Source of the DNA: Oceaniferula marina
Lineage (GTDB): Bacteria; Verrucomicrobiota; Verrucomicrobiia; Verrucomicrobiales; Akkermansiaceae
NCBI RefSeq assembly: GCF_013391475.1
Contig: NZ_JACBAZ010000001.1
Location: 516,377 to 580,376, forward strand
Reading direction: 5' to 3'
DNA: 64,000 bases
Under the pieces are notes generated by a model. That model saw nothing but the letters and a program-made list of their open reading frames with translations, did not search any database and was not told the DNA's origin. The translations under genes and the position numbers were made by a program. Of the stretch, positions 1-8,996 are shown piece after piece (positions within the stretch are counted from its first letter, which is position 1; every line of letters begins with the position of its first letter).

Positions 1-1311
1 AACGATCGTGACACCGTCGGCAAAGCGAACCGGTCCTTGGACCGTCAATTTTCCAGCTTGAACAAGCGAGGGCATCCCCAGACCTTCCAAGCTATCGACC
101 AACTTGTATTCGTCACTCAGATCAATCACGGGAGGTTTACCATCGCGTTCGGCGACCAGGGCAATACGGCCATCTTCTGTGCGTTCATAGGCGTCGGATC
201 GCAGGGCAAAAAGATCGGATGTGGTTTTCACTGGAGCAAATCGAGATCGGGGCACGCAAATCGCACCGGATCCGGGGAACGATTCTATGGCTGCTCCCAT
301 GGCTGTTTCGAGTTGATACACCTGTGTCGACTGTTTGTCACGGGGATCCACCGTCTTGGTGTTTTTGATCATCGGCAATGGAAGCACGCCATTTTCTTTT
401 TCAAGCAACTCTTTCAATACATCCAAACGAATCCAGAGGCTGTTGGTATTAAAGTATTGATGTTTCGAAACATCCTGGAATTGCTCCAAATCTTCCTCTG
501 GGCATTGGGCCACTTCACGCAGCAAAAGCTGCTCATCACTTGAGCGAACAGCAAGATGTCCCCCTTTTTTATCCGCTTCCGTGCGCCGGGTAGCTTCCAT
601 CAAGAACGGTTTACCACTTTCCGCAAAGTAACGAAGCAAGTTGGCATCCAGAATGGCCCCCAAATTGTCTGAGTTCGATACAAATGCGTATTTCACCCCT
701 CCGGCCAGTAGGGCATCAAGCCATCCACTTCCGGCCAACGCAGCGTAAAGATCACCATGTCCGGGTGGACACCATTCCAAAGAAGGGTTCTTTTCCCAAT
801 CGACCGGCAACATCGAATTTACATCAATTTTGGGAATCTGATTCTGCATCATTTCGACGCTTTCGGCGCCAGCGAGATCATTCTCCTGATATGCCTCCAT
901 GTGCTCCAAGGTATCCTCGGACGTACTAAAGCTGTTCATCAGCAAAAAGCGAACTTTGCCTCCCGTGGTTTCCCGTAAATGGAGGATCTGCTGCGCGATG
1001 ATATCAAGAAACGTGGTATCATCCTTCACAGGAAGTAGGCTTTTAGCTTTTTGAAGCCCCATGCTGGTCCCAAGGCCACCATTCAGCTTAATAACCACCG
1101 TCTGCTTTAACAGCTCGGGATCAAAAGCCTCACCGTCAACCGAGACATCCTCGAGCAAGGGCAAACTTTCACAAGGGCGAATGCTGTCCTCGGAAATCAA
1201 GCCACTTTCATTCAGGCAAAGTAGTTGATAGTTGCGTTCAAAGGCACGGATGGCAGCTTCACTCACAGAGGCAGCTTCCATCTTCTCTCTAAATGGGGAA
1301 AAATCACTCAT
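1..1311 (-). CDS. UTP--glucose-1-phosphate uridylyltransferase (UDPGP family), 3' end off window
   Basis: Cytoplasmic enzyme expected to make UDP-glucose from UTP and glucose-1-phosphate for glycan and envelope synthesis. The frame is open from ATG at 1311 to the window edge (437 codons) without a stop, so the C-terminus is missing. I translated it by hand from the minus strand. The nucleotide-binding motif NGGLGTSMG is at residues 77-85, followed by a stretch reading PPGHGDLYAAL and VSNSDNLGA, all typical of the eukaryote-like UDPGP type 1 family rather than bacterial GalU. It diverges from dnaX across about 210 bp. A UDP-sugar pyrophosphorylase of broader specificity in the same superfamily is possible. 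No Shine-Dalgarno motif precedes the start. Confidence 0.85.
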   Translation of the reverse strand, partial: MSDFSPFREKMEAASVSEAAIRAFERNYQLLCLNESGLISEDSIRPCESLPLLEDVSVDGEAFDPELLKQTVVIKLNGGLGTSMGLQKAKSLLPVKDDTTFLDIIAQQILHLRETTGGKVRFLLMNSFSTSEDTLEHMEAYQENDLAGAESVEMMQNQIPKIDVNSMLPVDWEKNPSLEWCPPGHGDLYAALAGSGWLDALLAGGVKYAFVSNSDNLGAILDANLLRYFAESGKPFLMEATRRTEADKKGGHLAVRSSDEQLLLREVAQCPEEDLEQFQDVSKHQYFNTNSLWIRLDVLKELLEKENGVLPLPMIKNTKTVDPRDKQSTQVYQLETAMGAAIESFPGSGAICVPRSRFAPVKTTSDLFALRSDAYERTEDGRIALVAERDGKPPVIDLSDEYKLVDSLEGLGMPSLVQAGKLTVQGPVRFADGVTIV

Positions 1312-1524
1312 AAGACAAAAATTGATGAAACGACGGGGCGGATCGCGGAGCAGGCAATAACCTGCCCCCCTGCGGATTACAACCATAATCAGGTAACGGC
1401 TGCGGTCACACTGTGGGATGAAGCAATCTTCCGGAAACCCCTCCCTTTGCCCCGCCCCTCCAGCCGAAGAAATATTTCACAGTTTCGTATTTTCAAACCG
1501 CACATCTCGATTACCCTATCCCGC

Positions 1525-3153
1525 GTGAGCTACCAGGTCTTTGCCAGAAAATACCGTCCAAAAACATTCAATGATGTACTTGGACAGGATCATGTCATCT
1601 CAACCTTGCGCAATGCCATTGAGCGAAATCGGCTCGCCCATGCATGGCTCTTTGTCGGCCCGCGCGGAACCGGCAAAACGACCACCGCCCGGATTCTCGC
1701 CAAAGCCCTCAACTGCCCGGAAGGCCCCAGCGCTGATTTCGACCCGGAATCTCCACTCTGCCGGGAAATTGCGGAAGGCACATCCCTCGACGTCATGGAA
1801 ATCGACGGAGCTTCAAACAATGGAGTCGACAACGTTCGCGACCTCAGGGAAAATGTCCAGTTCACTCCAGCCCAGGGGAAATTTAAAATCTATTACATCG
1901 ATGAGGTTCACATGCTTTCCACCGCGGCCTTCAACGCCCTGCTGAAAACGCTCGAAGAACCACCGGAGCACGTCAAATTCATTTTTGCTACCACCGAACC
2001 GAATAAAATCCTGCCCACCATCATTTCCCGTTGCCAACGCTTCGATCTTCGACCTATCCCGACCCCCACGATTGCAAAACACCTGCAACACATCGCCACC
2101 GAGGAGGGCGTTAAACTCGATGACCCGGCAGCGTGGGCCATCGCCAAAGGTGCAGACGGTGGCATGCGCGACGCCCAGTCGATGCTCGATCAACTCGTCG
2201 CCTTCTGCGGAGAAGAGATCACCGAGCAAAATGTGCTCGAAATCTTCGGGTTCACCTCTCGCGAAACCGTCGCATCTCTCACTACCCACTTGATCAAAAA
2301 AGACTCACCTGCAGCACTTGAACTGATTCACCAACAAGCGGAATCCGGCAAGGAACTCTCCCAGTTGCTCGGTGAACTCATCGGCTGCTTGAGAGCCCTT
2401 CTCGTTACCCGTCTCGACTCCCAGGCATCAAACGAAGGTTTTCCCGAAGAACTCTGGAAACCTCTGGTCGAAGCGGCCCAACCCATTCAAACCGACCGCA
2501 TTCTCGCCTTGATCGACACCCTGGCCGACACCGAAGGCCGCATGAAGTGGGCCGCCAATAAACGCCTCCACTTTGAAATCGGACTGATCAAAGCCATTCA
2601 GACACTCAACGACATCAGAATCGGAGACGTCATCAAAGCTCTCGCCGGCGCCGGCCACGTCGAGCCCCCACCTACAGCTCCGGCGCCTACTCTCCCCGAA
2701 ACAAGTCCTGATCCCCACTCCGAAACTCAAGCCTCCGCCCCCGCCAGCCCTGAAGTGGCCATGGAAGAGGCCATGGAAGAGGCTCCGAAAACCGAGCCCT
2801 CAAACTCCGAGGAGCCATCACTTGTGGCAGAACCAACGACCATTCCGGAATCAGCTCCCGCAAACCAGGCCACGTCGCCACCCACTGAATCGACAGCTCC
2901 GCCCGTCAACGAACCACCAGTAGAAAAAGTCGGTCTGGACGCTCTGATCGCCAGTGCCCCTGACGGTCCGCCCACCGCCACCATCCCAGTGGGAGAACTC
3001 CCACCCAAGGACACACCCACACCAGAAACTCCAGCGCCGGAACCAGAAGTTGTAGCCCCCCCCGAACCGGAAACTCCTGAAGAAGATGAATTTCATAACG
3101 ACCCCCTGATCAAGAAAGCACTCGAAATTTTCGAAGGCACACTCAGAACCTAA
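1525..3153 (+). CDS. dnaX: DNA polymerase III subunit gamma/tau
   Basis: AAA+ clamp-loader subunit that opens the beta clamp at the replication fork. I chose GTG at 1525 because the product then begins MSYQVFARKYRP, the usual DnaX N-terminus; the frame is open upstream but that part resembles nothing. The protein has 542 residues. Walker A GPRGTGKT is at 45-52, with DEVHML (Walker B region) and the sensor region near TTEPNKILPTI. A Pro/Glu/Ala-rich low-complexity linker runs from about residue 375 to 520, followed by a short acidic tail. Odd: the structural zinc finger keeps only the first and last cysteines (C64, C79); the positions equivalent to E. coli C73 and C76 are Asp and Ser. The next gene is ybaB, a common dnaX partner, 35 bp downstream. 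Confidence 0.93.
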   Translation: MSYQVFARKYRPKTFNDVLGQDHVISTLRNAIERNRLAHAWLFVGPRGTGKTTTARILAKALNCPEGPSADFDPESPLCREIAEGTSLDVMEIDGASNNGVDNVRDLRENVQFTPAQGKFKIYYIDEVHMLSTAAFNALLKTLEEPPEHVKFIFATTEPNKILPTIISRCQRFDLRPIPTPTIAKHLQHIATEEGVKLDDPAAWAIAKGADGGMRDAQSMLDQLVAFCGEEITEQNVLEIFGFTSRETVASLTTHLIKKDSPAALELIHQQAESGKELSQLLGELIGCLRALLVTRLDSQASNEGFPEELWKPLVEAAQPIQTDRILALIDTLADTEGRMKWAANKRLHFEIGLIKAIQTLNDIRIGDVIKALAGAGHVEPPPTAPAPTLPETSPDPHSETQASAPASPEVAMEEAMEEAPKTEPSNSEEPSLVAEPTTIPESAPANQATSPPTESTAPPVNEPPVEKVGLDALIASAPDGPPTATIPVGELPPKDTPTPETPAPEPEVVAPPEPETPEEDEFHNDPLIKKALEIFEGTLRT

Positions 3154-3188
3154 TCAACTAACTAACCCATTCACCAATCAACGATCCC

Positions 3189-3494
3189 ATGGACCTCAAC
3201 AAACTCATGCAGCAAGCCCAGCAAATGCAAGCCGGCATGCAAAAAACCCAGGAAGAACTTGCCGCCAAAACCGTCGAAGCCAGTGTTGGAGGCGGCAAGG
3301 TAACCGTCGTCGCCAATGGTGCCGGAGACGTTCAATCCATCAGCATCGACCCTGCTGTGGTCGACCCCGATGACGTTGAGTTTCTTGAGCAATTGATCCT
3401 CTCCGGAGTGCAGGAAGCCGTCACCAAAGGCAAAGACATGGCCGCAGGTGAAATGAAAAAGCTCACCGGAGGGCTTGGCATCCCCGGATTATAA
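3189..3494 (+). CDS. YbaB/EbfC nucleoid-associated protein
   Basis: Small dimeric DNA-binding protein of the YbaB/EbfC family. The 101 residues are the usual length. An N-terminal helical stretch rich in Met and Gln (LMQQAQQMQAGMQ) is followed by the family core with GGGKVTVVANG and the C-terminal GGLGIPGL, which matches the GGMGLPG-type ending of the family. It follows dnaX by 35 bp, the standard dnaX-ybaB-recR arrangement, but recR is not next; tgt follows 72 bp later. Confidence 0.92.
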   Translation: MDLNKLMQQAQQMQAGMQKTQEELAAKTVEASVGGGKVTVVANGAGDVQSISIDPAVVDPDDVEFLEQLILSGVQEAVTKGKDMAAGEMKKLTGGLGIPGL

Positions 3495-3566
3495 CTGACA
3501 GGACGGCTTGCCCCCCATCCGCCACTGATCAGCGCCCCTCCATAGGAGCGCCCCCTTCCCTATACC

Positions 3567-4733
3567 ATGTCATTTCAAATCCACAGCAGCTGTGCCAATA
3601 CCTCGGCGCGCACAGGAACCCTGACCACCGCCCACGGTGAGATTCCGACTCCGATCTTCATGCCCGTCGGGACACAGGGAATGGTCAAAACCCTGTCACC
3701 GGACGAACTCACCGATGTCGTGGACGCCCGGATTATCCTGGGCAACACCTACCACCTTTATCTCCGCCCAGGATTGGATGTCATCCGAAAAATGGGAGGC
3801 CTGCACAAGTTTTCCACCTGGGACAAACCCATTCTCACCGACTCCGGGGGGTTCCAAGTCTGGTCACTCGCCAAGTTAAGAAAGATCAGCGAACAAGGCG
3901 TTCAGTTCGCCAACCACCTCGACGGCTCTAAAACCATGCTCACCCCCGAGCTGAGTATGGAAATCCAGGCGACTCTAGGATCTGACATTGCCATGCTCTT
4001 CGATGAGTGCCCACCCTACCCCTGCGAGGAAAAATACGCCGCCAACTCCCTGGGGCTGACCTCCCGCTGGGCACAACGTTGCAAAGACTGGCACGTCGAA
4101 AATGCAGCCAAACACGTCCCCTGGATGCTTGGAACTGAACATGCAAAACTGGAAACTCACCAGCGACAATTGATCTTCGGCATCGTCCAAGGCAGCACAT
4201 TCGCTGACCTGCGCGAGCAATCAGCCAAAGAACTGGTCTCCATCGGCTTCGACGGCTACGCCATCGGCGGAATCTCTGTGGGAGAACCCGAGCACGAAAT
4301 GATTCGCGCTATCGATAATGCTGTCCCCTTCCTTCCTACAGATAAACCACGCTACGCCATGGGACTTGGCACCCCACCGCAAATGCTAGAGATGATTGCC
4401 CGCGGTGTCGACATGTTCGACTGCGTGATGCCCACCCGCGTCGCCCGGCATGGACTGGCATTCACTGAAGACGGCCCCATCCACATTAAAAACAAAGCCT
4501 TTGAGTTTGATGCCCGCCCACTAGACGAAACGACCCATCCGAGCCTGCAAAAATACTCACGCTCCTTTATCCGTCATCTGTTCCGTTCACGCGAAATGCT
4601 CTCTTTAAGATTGCTTTCCCTGCATAATCTGCATTTCTACCTGCGCCTTATGGCTCAAGCACGGGAGCACATCGCTGCTGGCACTTTTGAGACATTCAAG
4701 GACCACTTTATCAAACGCTACACTAAAAACTAA
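3567..4733 (+). CDS. tgt: tRNA-guanine(34) transglycosylase, lacking the zinc-binding cysteines
   Basis: Exchanges guanine-34 for the queuosine precursor preQ1 in GUN-anticodon tRNAs. It would act on the tRNA-Asn(GUU) encoded at 8832. The 388-residue protein has LTDSGGFQVWSL (general acid/base Asp) and FDCVMPTR with Asp285 as the expected nucleophile. DECPPYP (Cys) and GGISVGE (Val) fit a bacterial preQ1 enzyme rather than a eukaryotic queuine enzyme. Odd: the C-x-C-x2-C zinc knuckle expected between PLDE and YSR reads TTHPSLQK (residues 322-329), with no cysteine. The downstream His in LSLHNLHFY is kept, and the rest of the fold looks intact. It lies 8 bp upstream of yajC, the usual tgt-yajC-secD order. 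Confidence 0.93.
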   Translation: MSFQIHSSCANTSARTGTLTTAHGEIPTPIFMPVGTQGMVKTLSPDELTDVVDARIILGNTYHLYLRPGLDVIRKMGGLHKFSTWDKPILTDSGGFQVWSLAKLRKISEQGVQFANHLDGSKTMLTPELSMEIQATLGSDIAMLFDECPPYPCEEKYAANSLGLTSRWAQRCKDWHVENAAKHVPWMLGTEHAKLETHQRQLIFGIVQGSTFADLREQSAKELVSIGFDGYAIGGISVGEPEHEMIRAIDNAVPFLPTDKPRYAMGLGTPPQMLEMIARGVDMFDCVMPTRVARHGLAFTEDGPIHIKNKAFEFDARPLDETTHPSLQKYSRSFIRHLFRSREMLSLRLLSLHNLHFYLRLMAQAREHIAAGTFETFKDHFIKRYTKN

Positions 4734-4741
4734 TTAAGAAC

Positions 4742-5053
4742 ATGAATTCAACCATTCAACTCCTCGCCGAAACCACCAGTAATTACCAGCCCATCATCAT
4801 GATGGTTCTGATGTTTGTGATCTTCTGGGTTGTCCTGATCCGTCCGCAACAAAAACAGCGAAAAGAACTCGCAGCCAAACAGGCAGCCATCAAAAAAGGA
4901 GACAAGGTGATCACCATCGGCGGCATGCACGCATCCGTCAATGCGGTCAACGAACGCACAATATCCCTCAGGCTCGCCGAAGGAATTTTTGTCAAATACG
5001 ACAAAACCGCCATTGCCACCGTGAATCCGGAAAAAGGCAAAGACAGTAAGTAA
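4742..5053 (+). CDS. yajC: Preprotein translocase subunit YajC
   Basis: Small inner-membrane accessory of the SecDF complex. The 103 residues contain a single transmembrane segment at about 17-35 (IIMMVLMFVIFWVVLIRPQQ), then the classic RPQQKQRKE and a compact cytoplasmic domain with KKGDKVITIGG. Start is ATG at 4742, eight bases after tgt, without a Shine-Dalgarno motif. It is followed by a SecD-like periplasmic domain protein and then secDF, so the four genes probably form one transcript. Confidence 0.93.
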   Translation: MNSTIQLLAETTSNYQPIIMMVLMFVIFWVVLIRPQQKQRKELAAKQAAIKKGDKVITIGGMHASVNAVNERTISLRLAEGIFVKYDKTAIATVNPEKGKDSK

Positions 5054-5071
5054 ATAACGAGCTTTTCCAGC

Positions 5072-5908
5072 TTGAAACGCCTGCTTCCATTTCTCTCCTG
5101 TTTCCTGTCCTTTGCCTACGCGCAAGTGGAGCGGGTCGACACGCAGTACACGCTGCGTGTTCAGCCTCATGCGAATACGGATGAAAATGCCGCGGATGAA
5201 AATACCGAGCGGCCACCCATCACAGCCCGAGAACATAAACAGGCGGCATTTATCCTGCAAAAACGCCTGCGGGCACTCAGGCTCAGCAAGTCGGAGGTCA
5301 CACCACAAGACGAAGACCTGATCCACGTCAGCATCCCCGGGCTGTCACCGGAGGAAGCCGAGTCGGTTAAACACGCTCTGACCACCCCGGCACAATTGGG
5401 GCTCAAGCGTGTCCACCCTGACAATCGTCAACTTGCTGACAAAGTTGCAGATAAAGAAGCCCCTCTGCCAGCCGGATACGAGCTCAAGGTGCTGCACGAT
5501 CTGGATCAAGATGGCCGCCCCACGACCGAAAACCTGCTCGTCCGAAAAAAGGCCGACATCACAGGTTCCGACATCAAAGAGGCCCAGGAGCTCTACGGCC
5601 CCTACGAAGGACAACTCGATGTCACCCTCAATGAGGATGGTGCACAAGAAATGCGACAAGTCACCCAAGCCATGCAGCTTGGGCATGACCGACTCGCGAT
5701 CCTGCTCGATGACGAGGTGCTGAGTGCCCCCGTTGTTCAGGCCGTTCTAGGTGAGAAATTCCAAATTACGGGCATGGGCTCGGTTGAAGAGGCCCAAAAA
5801 TTTGCCTTGGCGCTAAAAAACCCGCTGAAGTATCCCCTGATACTCATCGAGGAAAAGCGCCCCCCGACCCACATTCTTCAAGATCCGGGGAAACAGGCAG
5901 CTCCTTAG
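5072..5908 (+). CDS. Free-standing SecD periplasmic-domain paralogue
   Basis: A 278-residue protein starting with TTG at 5072. It has a short hydrophobic signal-like N-terminus (residues 2-18, ending AYAQ) and no other membrane segment. The rest matches the large periplasmic (P1) domain of the SecDF encoded next door. Shared stretches include ELYGPYEGQLDVTLNEDGA, VLSAPVVQAVLGEKFQITGMG and the ALKNPLKYPLI end; the copy stops where SecDF enters its first post-P1 membrane helix. It appears to be a tandem partial duplication that became a secreted protein. It could be a soluble competitor or helper of SecDF at the outer face of the membrane, or a non-functional relic. The full-length open frame and diverged sequence argue that it is maintained. 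Function unknown. Confidence 0.8.
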   Translation: MKRLLPFLSCFLSFAYAQVERVDTQYTLRVQPHANTDENAADENTERPPITAREHKQAAFILQKRLRALRLSKSEVTPQDEDLIHVSIPGLSPEEAESVKHALTTPAQLGLKRVHPDNRQLADKVADKEAPLPAGYELKVLHDLDQDGRPTTENLLVRKKADITGSDIKEAQELYGPYEGQLDVTLNEDGAQEMRQVTQAMQLGHDRLAILLDDEVLSAPVVQAVLGEKFQITGMGSVEEAQKFALALKNPLKYPLILIEEKRPPTHILQDPGKQAAP

Positions 5909-6038
5909 AGTTTGCCACGCTCTCGTAAATCCCCCGCTTGCCAAGCAAGCCATCTTTCGCTACACCCCGCCCGTGGGGAGTATTGCCCTCTCATTTATTC
6001 TCAATTTTTCATTATTCATTCCCAATTAATACAAAACC

Positions 6039-8567
6039 ATGCTCGCTTCATTATTTAGTGACGACCGTCTATTGACCTTCCTCGCAGGCCTCGGCTTACT
6101 TGGACTGTTTTTCTGGTACTTTGCCTCCGATTACGAACGCCGTAAGCGCAACATCGGATCGGCCATTGTGCTACTTATCGCCCTCTTCAGTTTCATGTCC
6201 ATCATCCCCAAGGAACAATGGGGCAATGTGCTGAAAGGTGAAACTCCCATCAGTAAGGCCCACAACCTCAAAGGAGGGATCGACCTCATCGGTGGATCAT
6301 CCTTCACCCTGAGGGTCCAACCCAGCAAGGGTGACAACGGGGAAGAAATCCCGGTCACGCCTTCTGCGGTGCAACAAGCCATCCAAACCGTTGAAGGTCG
6401 ACTCAACGCCCTCGGAACCAGCGACACCTTGATCGTGGCCCAGGGAGACGACCGCATTCTGGTGCAGATGCCCGGCATCGCTCCAGAAGAGGCCCAGCGC
6501 ACTCGTGAAACCCTCGAGAAAATCGCCAAACTCGAACTCAAAGCCGTTCACCCTGAAAACCGGGTTCTCGCCAATCAGGTTGCAGCCGATCCCGAAAACG
6601 AAATCATCCCCGGCTATGACTTCAAAGTGCTCAAGGACAAGGACGAAGATGGTAAAGCGACCTCGGAAAACATGCTGGTCAAAAGCCGCGCTGCCCTCGA
6701 CGGAACCTACATCGTTCACGCCCAGGAACTCTACGGCCCCTACGAAGGTCAGCTCGATGTTACCCTCAACGATGAAGGGGCATCCAGAATGTTTGATCTC
6801 ACCAGCAAAATGACCCTCCAAGAGGATCGGCTCGCCATCGTGCTCGACGGCAAAGTCCTCAGTGCTCCCACGGTGCAGGCAATTCTGGGTAAGAAATTCC
6901 AGATCACCGGCATGGGCAATGCCAAAGAAGCGAAAGCGCTTGCCTCGGCCCTGCTCAACCCTCTGAAAAACCCACTCATCGTCGAGGAAGAACGCACCGT
7001 GTCCGCCACCCTCGGTAAGGAAACCATCTATTCCGGTATCTACGCCGGTATCGCTGGCCTCGGACTCACACTTGTATTTGTCCTGCTCTACTACCGTTTT
7101 GCCGGGATGATCGCCCTGATCGGACTCGGACTGAATATCTGTGTTCTCTTTGGAACCATGGCCATGTTTGGCTTTACCTTCACCCTCCCCGGTATCGCAG
7201 GTATCATCCTCACCATCGGTGTGGCTGTGGATGCCAATGTGATCATTTACGAGCGACTCCGAGAAGAGCTCGCCGCAGGAAAATCCATCAAATCCGCCAT
7301 CAACACGGCCTACGAAAAAGCCTTCTCCGCTATTTTCGACGCCAACATCACCACCCTGATCACCGCTTTGATTCTGTTCTGGCGTGCCAGCGGCACCGTC
7401 AAAGGTTTCGCCATCACCCTGACCATCGGTATCCTGGCCTCCATGCTCGCGGCCCTGCTCTGCACCCGTGTGCTCTTCTGGTGGTTCTCCGACGCTGGAA
7501 TGCTGAAGAAACTTAACTTCCTCAACCTGATCCCACAACGCTCGTTCGACTTCCTGGGCAAGCGCAAGATCTCATTCCCTATCTCTGCAGCCCTGATCCT
7601 TGCGGGTCTTACGGTCACGGGAATTAAAGGAACGGACGCCCTCGGTATCGACTTCACAGGCGGTGCCCGAATTGCCTTCCAGTTTGAGGATGACACCCAC
7701 ATCAGTCAGCCCGATGCCCAGAAGGTCATCGATGGTCTGAAACTGACAAAAACAGCCTCATCCCAAGAGGAGGAAAACAACATCGGCCACCTGCTGACGG
7801 TTCGTTGTGCCAACAACGAAGTGGAAGCCGGTGAAGAGGCTGATCCCGAAATCATCGTCGAGGCACTCCGTAAAGCCTTCCCTGAAACACTCGGACAGCG
7901 CGTTGCCGTTCTCGATGACAACGGCGCTGAGAAAAAAGACGAAGCTGGTAACACCATCACCGAATGGAAATACCAGGCCGCCAAGGAAACCATCAGTGCA
8001 AGTCTGGGTAGTGAATTCCTCACCACCGCCGTATGGGCGCTGATCATCGGCCTCGCCGCGATCCTGATCTACATCACGATCCGCTTCGAGTTCTCCTTTG
8101 CTCTGGGTGCCTTTGCAGCCCTCTTCCACGACTTGCTGATCTGTCTCGGTATCGTCGTGATCTACGGTCACGAAATGTCACTGATTCACGTCGGTGCCTT
8201 CCTGACCATTGCCGGTTATTCAATCAACGACACCATCGTTATTTTCGACCGGATCCGAGAGGACTTGCAAACCAAGCGTGGTGATGTCAAGGATGTCATG
8301 AACCAAGCCATCAGCTCCACCCTCTCCCGGACGGTGCTGACCTCAGCCACCACCTTTGTGGCCGTTCTGGTGCTCTTCATCTTTGGTGGAACCGCCCTGC
8401 AGGACTTCTCCTTCACCATCATGATCGGCGTGATTGTGGGAACTTATTCCTCGATCTTTATCGCCTCTCCGATCGTTTATATCTGGACCAAGATGCGAGG
8501 AGCCAACCTGCGTCGCGAACTGCTTGACGCCAACCTCGAAGCCGAAGTCAATCCGGCCAAAGGCTAA
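6039..8567 (+). CDS. secDF: Protein translocase subunit SecDF (fused SecD and SecF)
   Basis: Uses the proton gradient to pull preproteins through SecYEG from the periplasmic side. The 842-residue chain fuses SecD and SecF. An N-terminal membrane helix region is followed by GIDLIGG at about 80-86, a periplasmic P1 domain to about 325, and five or six membrane helices to about 490. The SecF half has GIDFTGG at about 537-543, its own periplasmic loop (about 545-660) and terminal helices with SINDTIVIFDRIRE. The conserved GVAVDANVIIYERLREE of SecD is present. It sits 130 bp after the SecD-like paralogue and ends in a strong intrinsic terminator at 8603. Confidence 0.95.
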   Translation: MLASLFSDDRLLTFLAGLGLLGLFFWYFASDYERRKRNIGSAIVLLIALFSFMSIIPKEQWGNVLKGETPISKAHNLKGGIDLIGGSSFTLRVQPSKGDNGEEIPVTPSAVQQAIQTVEGRLNALGTSDTLIVAQGDDRILVQMPGIAPEEAQRTRETLEKIAKLELKAVHPENRVLANQVAADPENEIIPGYDFKVLKDKDEDGKATSENMLVKSRAALDGTYIVHAQELYGPYEGQLDVTLNDEGASRMFDLTSKMTLQEDRLAIVLDGKVLSAPTVQAILGKKFQITGMGNAKEAKALASALLNPLKNPLIVEEERTVSATLGKETIYSGIYAGIAGLGLTLVFVLLYYRFAGMIALIGLGLNICVLFGTMAMFGFTFTLPGIAGIILTIGVAVDANVIIYERLREELAAGKSIKSAINTAYEKAFSAIFDANITTLITALILFWRASGTVKGFAITLTIGILASMLAALLCTRVLFWWFSDAGMLKKLNFLNLIPQRSFDFLGKRKISFPISAALILAGLTVTGIKGTDALGIDFTGGARIAFQFEDDTHISQPDAQKVIDGLKLTKTASSQEEENNIGHLLTVRCANNEVEAGEEADPEIIVEALRKAFPETLGQRVAVLDDNGAEKKDEAGNTITEWKYQAAKETISASLGSEFLTTAVWALIIGLAAILIYITIRFEFSFALGAFAALFHDLLICLGIVVIYGHEMSLIHVGAFLTIAGYSINDTIVIFDRIREDLQTKRGDVKDVMNQAISSTLSRTVLTSATTFVAVLVLFIFGGTALQDFSFTIMIGVIVGTYSSIFIASPIVYIWTKMRGANLRRELLDANLEAEVNPAKG

Positions 8568-8602
8568 CGCATCAGAGACAAATTGACATTCTGATCACCC
8601 AA

Positions 8603-8640
8603 AATGCCTGTCGTGTTTTTGCACGGCAGGCATTTTTTTA
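8603..8640 (+). terminator. Intrinsic terminator of the secDF operon
   Basis: Thirteen-base arms AATGCCTGTCGTG and CACGGCAGGCATT (one G-U pair) close a short T-rich loop and run into a stretch of seven T. It lies 35 bp after the secDF stop codon. Confidence 0.9.
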
Positions 8641-8831
8641 CGCTCAAGAAACAGCTCCTATTCACCCATTCCATTCACGCTCAAACACTAAGCAAGCGAC
8701 TGCAAAAAAAATCTGCATTTCGTGTAAAAAACATCTTGCAAAAATCCGATTTCCTGACATTTTCCCGCCGTCCGAGCGCCACAAACGCAACGACAAAACC
8801 ACAAATCGAAGTTGCAAAACTTCAACATCAT

Positions 8832-8906
8832 TCCTGCATAGCTCAGCGGTAGAGCGGGTGACTGTTAATCACTAGGTCCTTGGTTCGATCCCAAGTGCAG
8901 GAGCCA
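8832..8906 (+). tRNA. tRNA-Asn (anticodon GUU)
   Basis: A complete cloverleaf of 75 bases including an encoded CCA end. Acceptor arms are TCCTGCA and TGCAGGA, the D arm is GCTC/GAGC, the anticodon loop CTGTTAA gives GUU, and the T arm is CTTGG-TTCGATC-CCAAG. Discriminator base is G. As a GUN-anticodon tRNA it is a substrate of the Tgt encoded at 3567. Confidence 0.97.
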
Positions 8907-8909
8907 TCT

Positions 8910-8951
8910 GAAAGCCTCATTCCATTACGGATTGAGGCTTTCGCCTTTTTG
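8910..8951 (+). terminator. Intrinsic terminator after tRNA-Asn
   Basis: Perfect ten-base arms GAAAGCCTCA and TGAGGCTTTC enclose a 13-base loop, followed by GCC and a run of five T. It begins four bases after the tRNA CCA end. Confidence 0.85.
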
Positions 8952-8996
8952 CGAGGCTACATCAAAAATGTCGCAATCATTGGCAAGGATTTCTCC

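Noticed and set aside
1225-1524. Extra 100 codons in frame upstream of the chosen dnaX start
   Set aside because: The extra residues match nothing, overlap the divergent UDPGP gene and its promoter gap, and MSYQVFARKYRP is the typical DnaX start.
6297-7538. A 413-residue minus-strand open frame opposite secDF
   Set aside because: It is a shadow of secDF: high-GC third codon positions of the real gene keep the antisense frame open, and its residues are low-complexity Gly/Asp/Glu with no family match.
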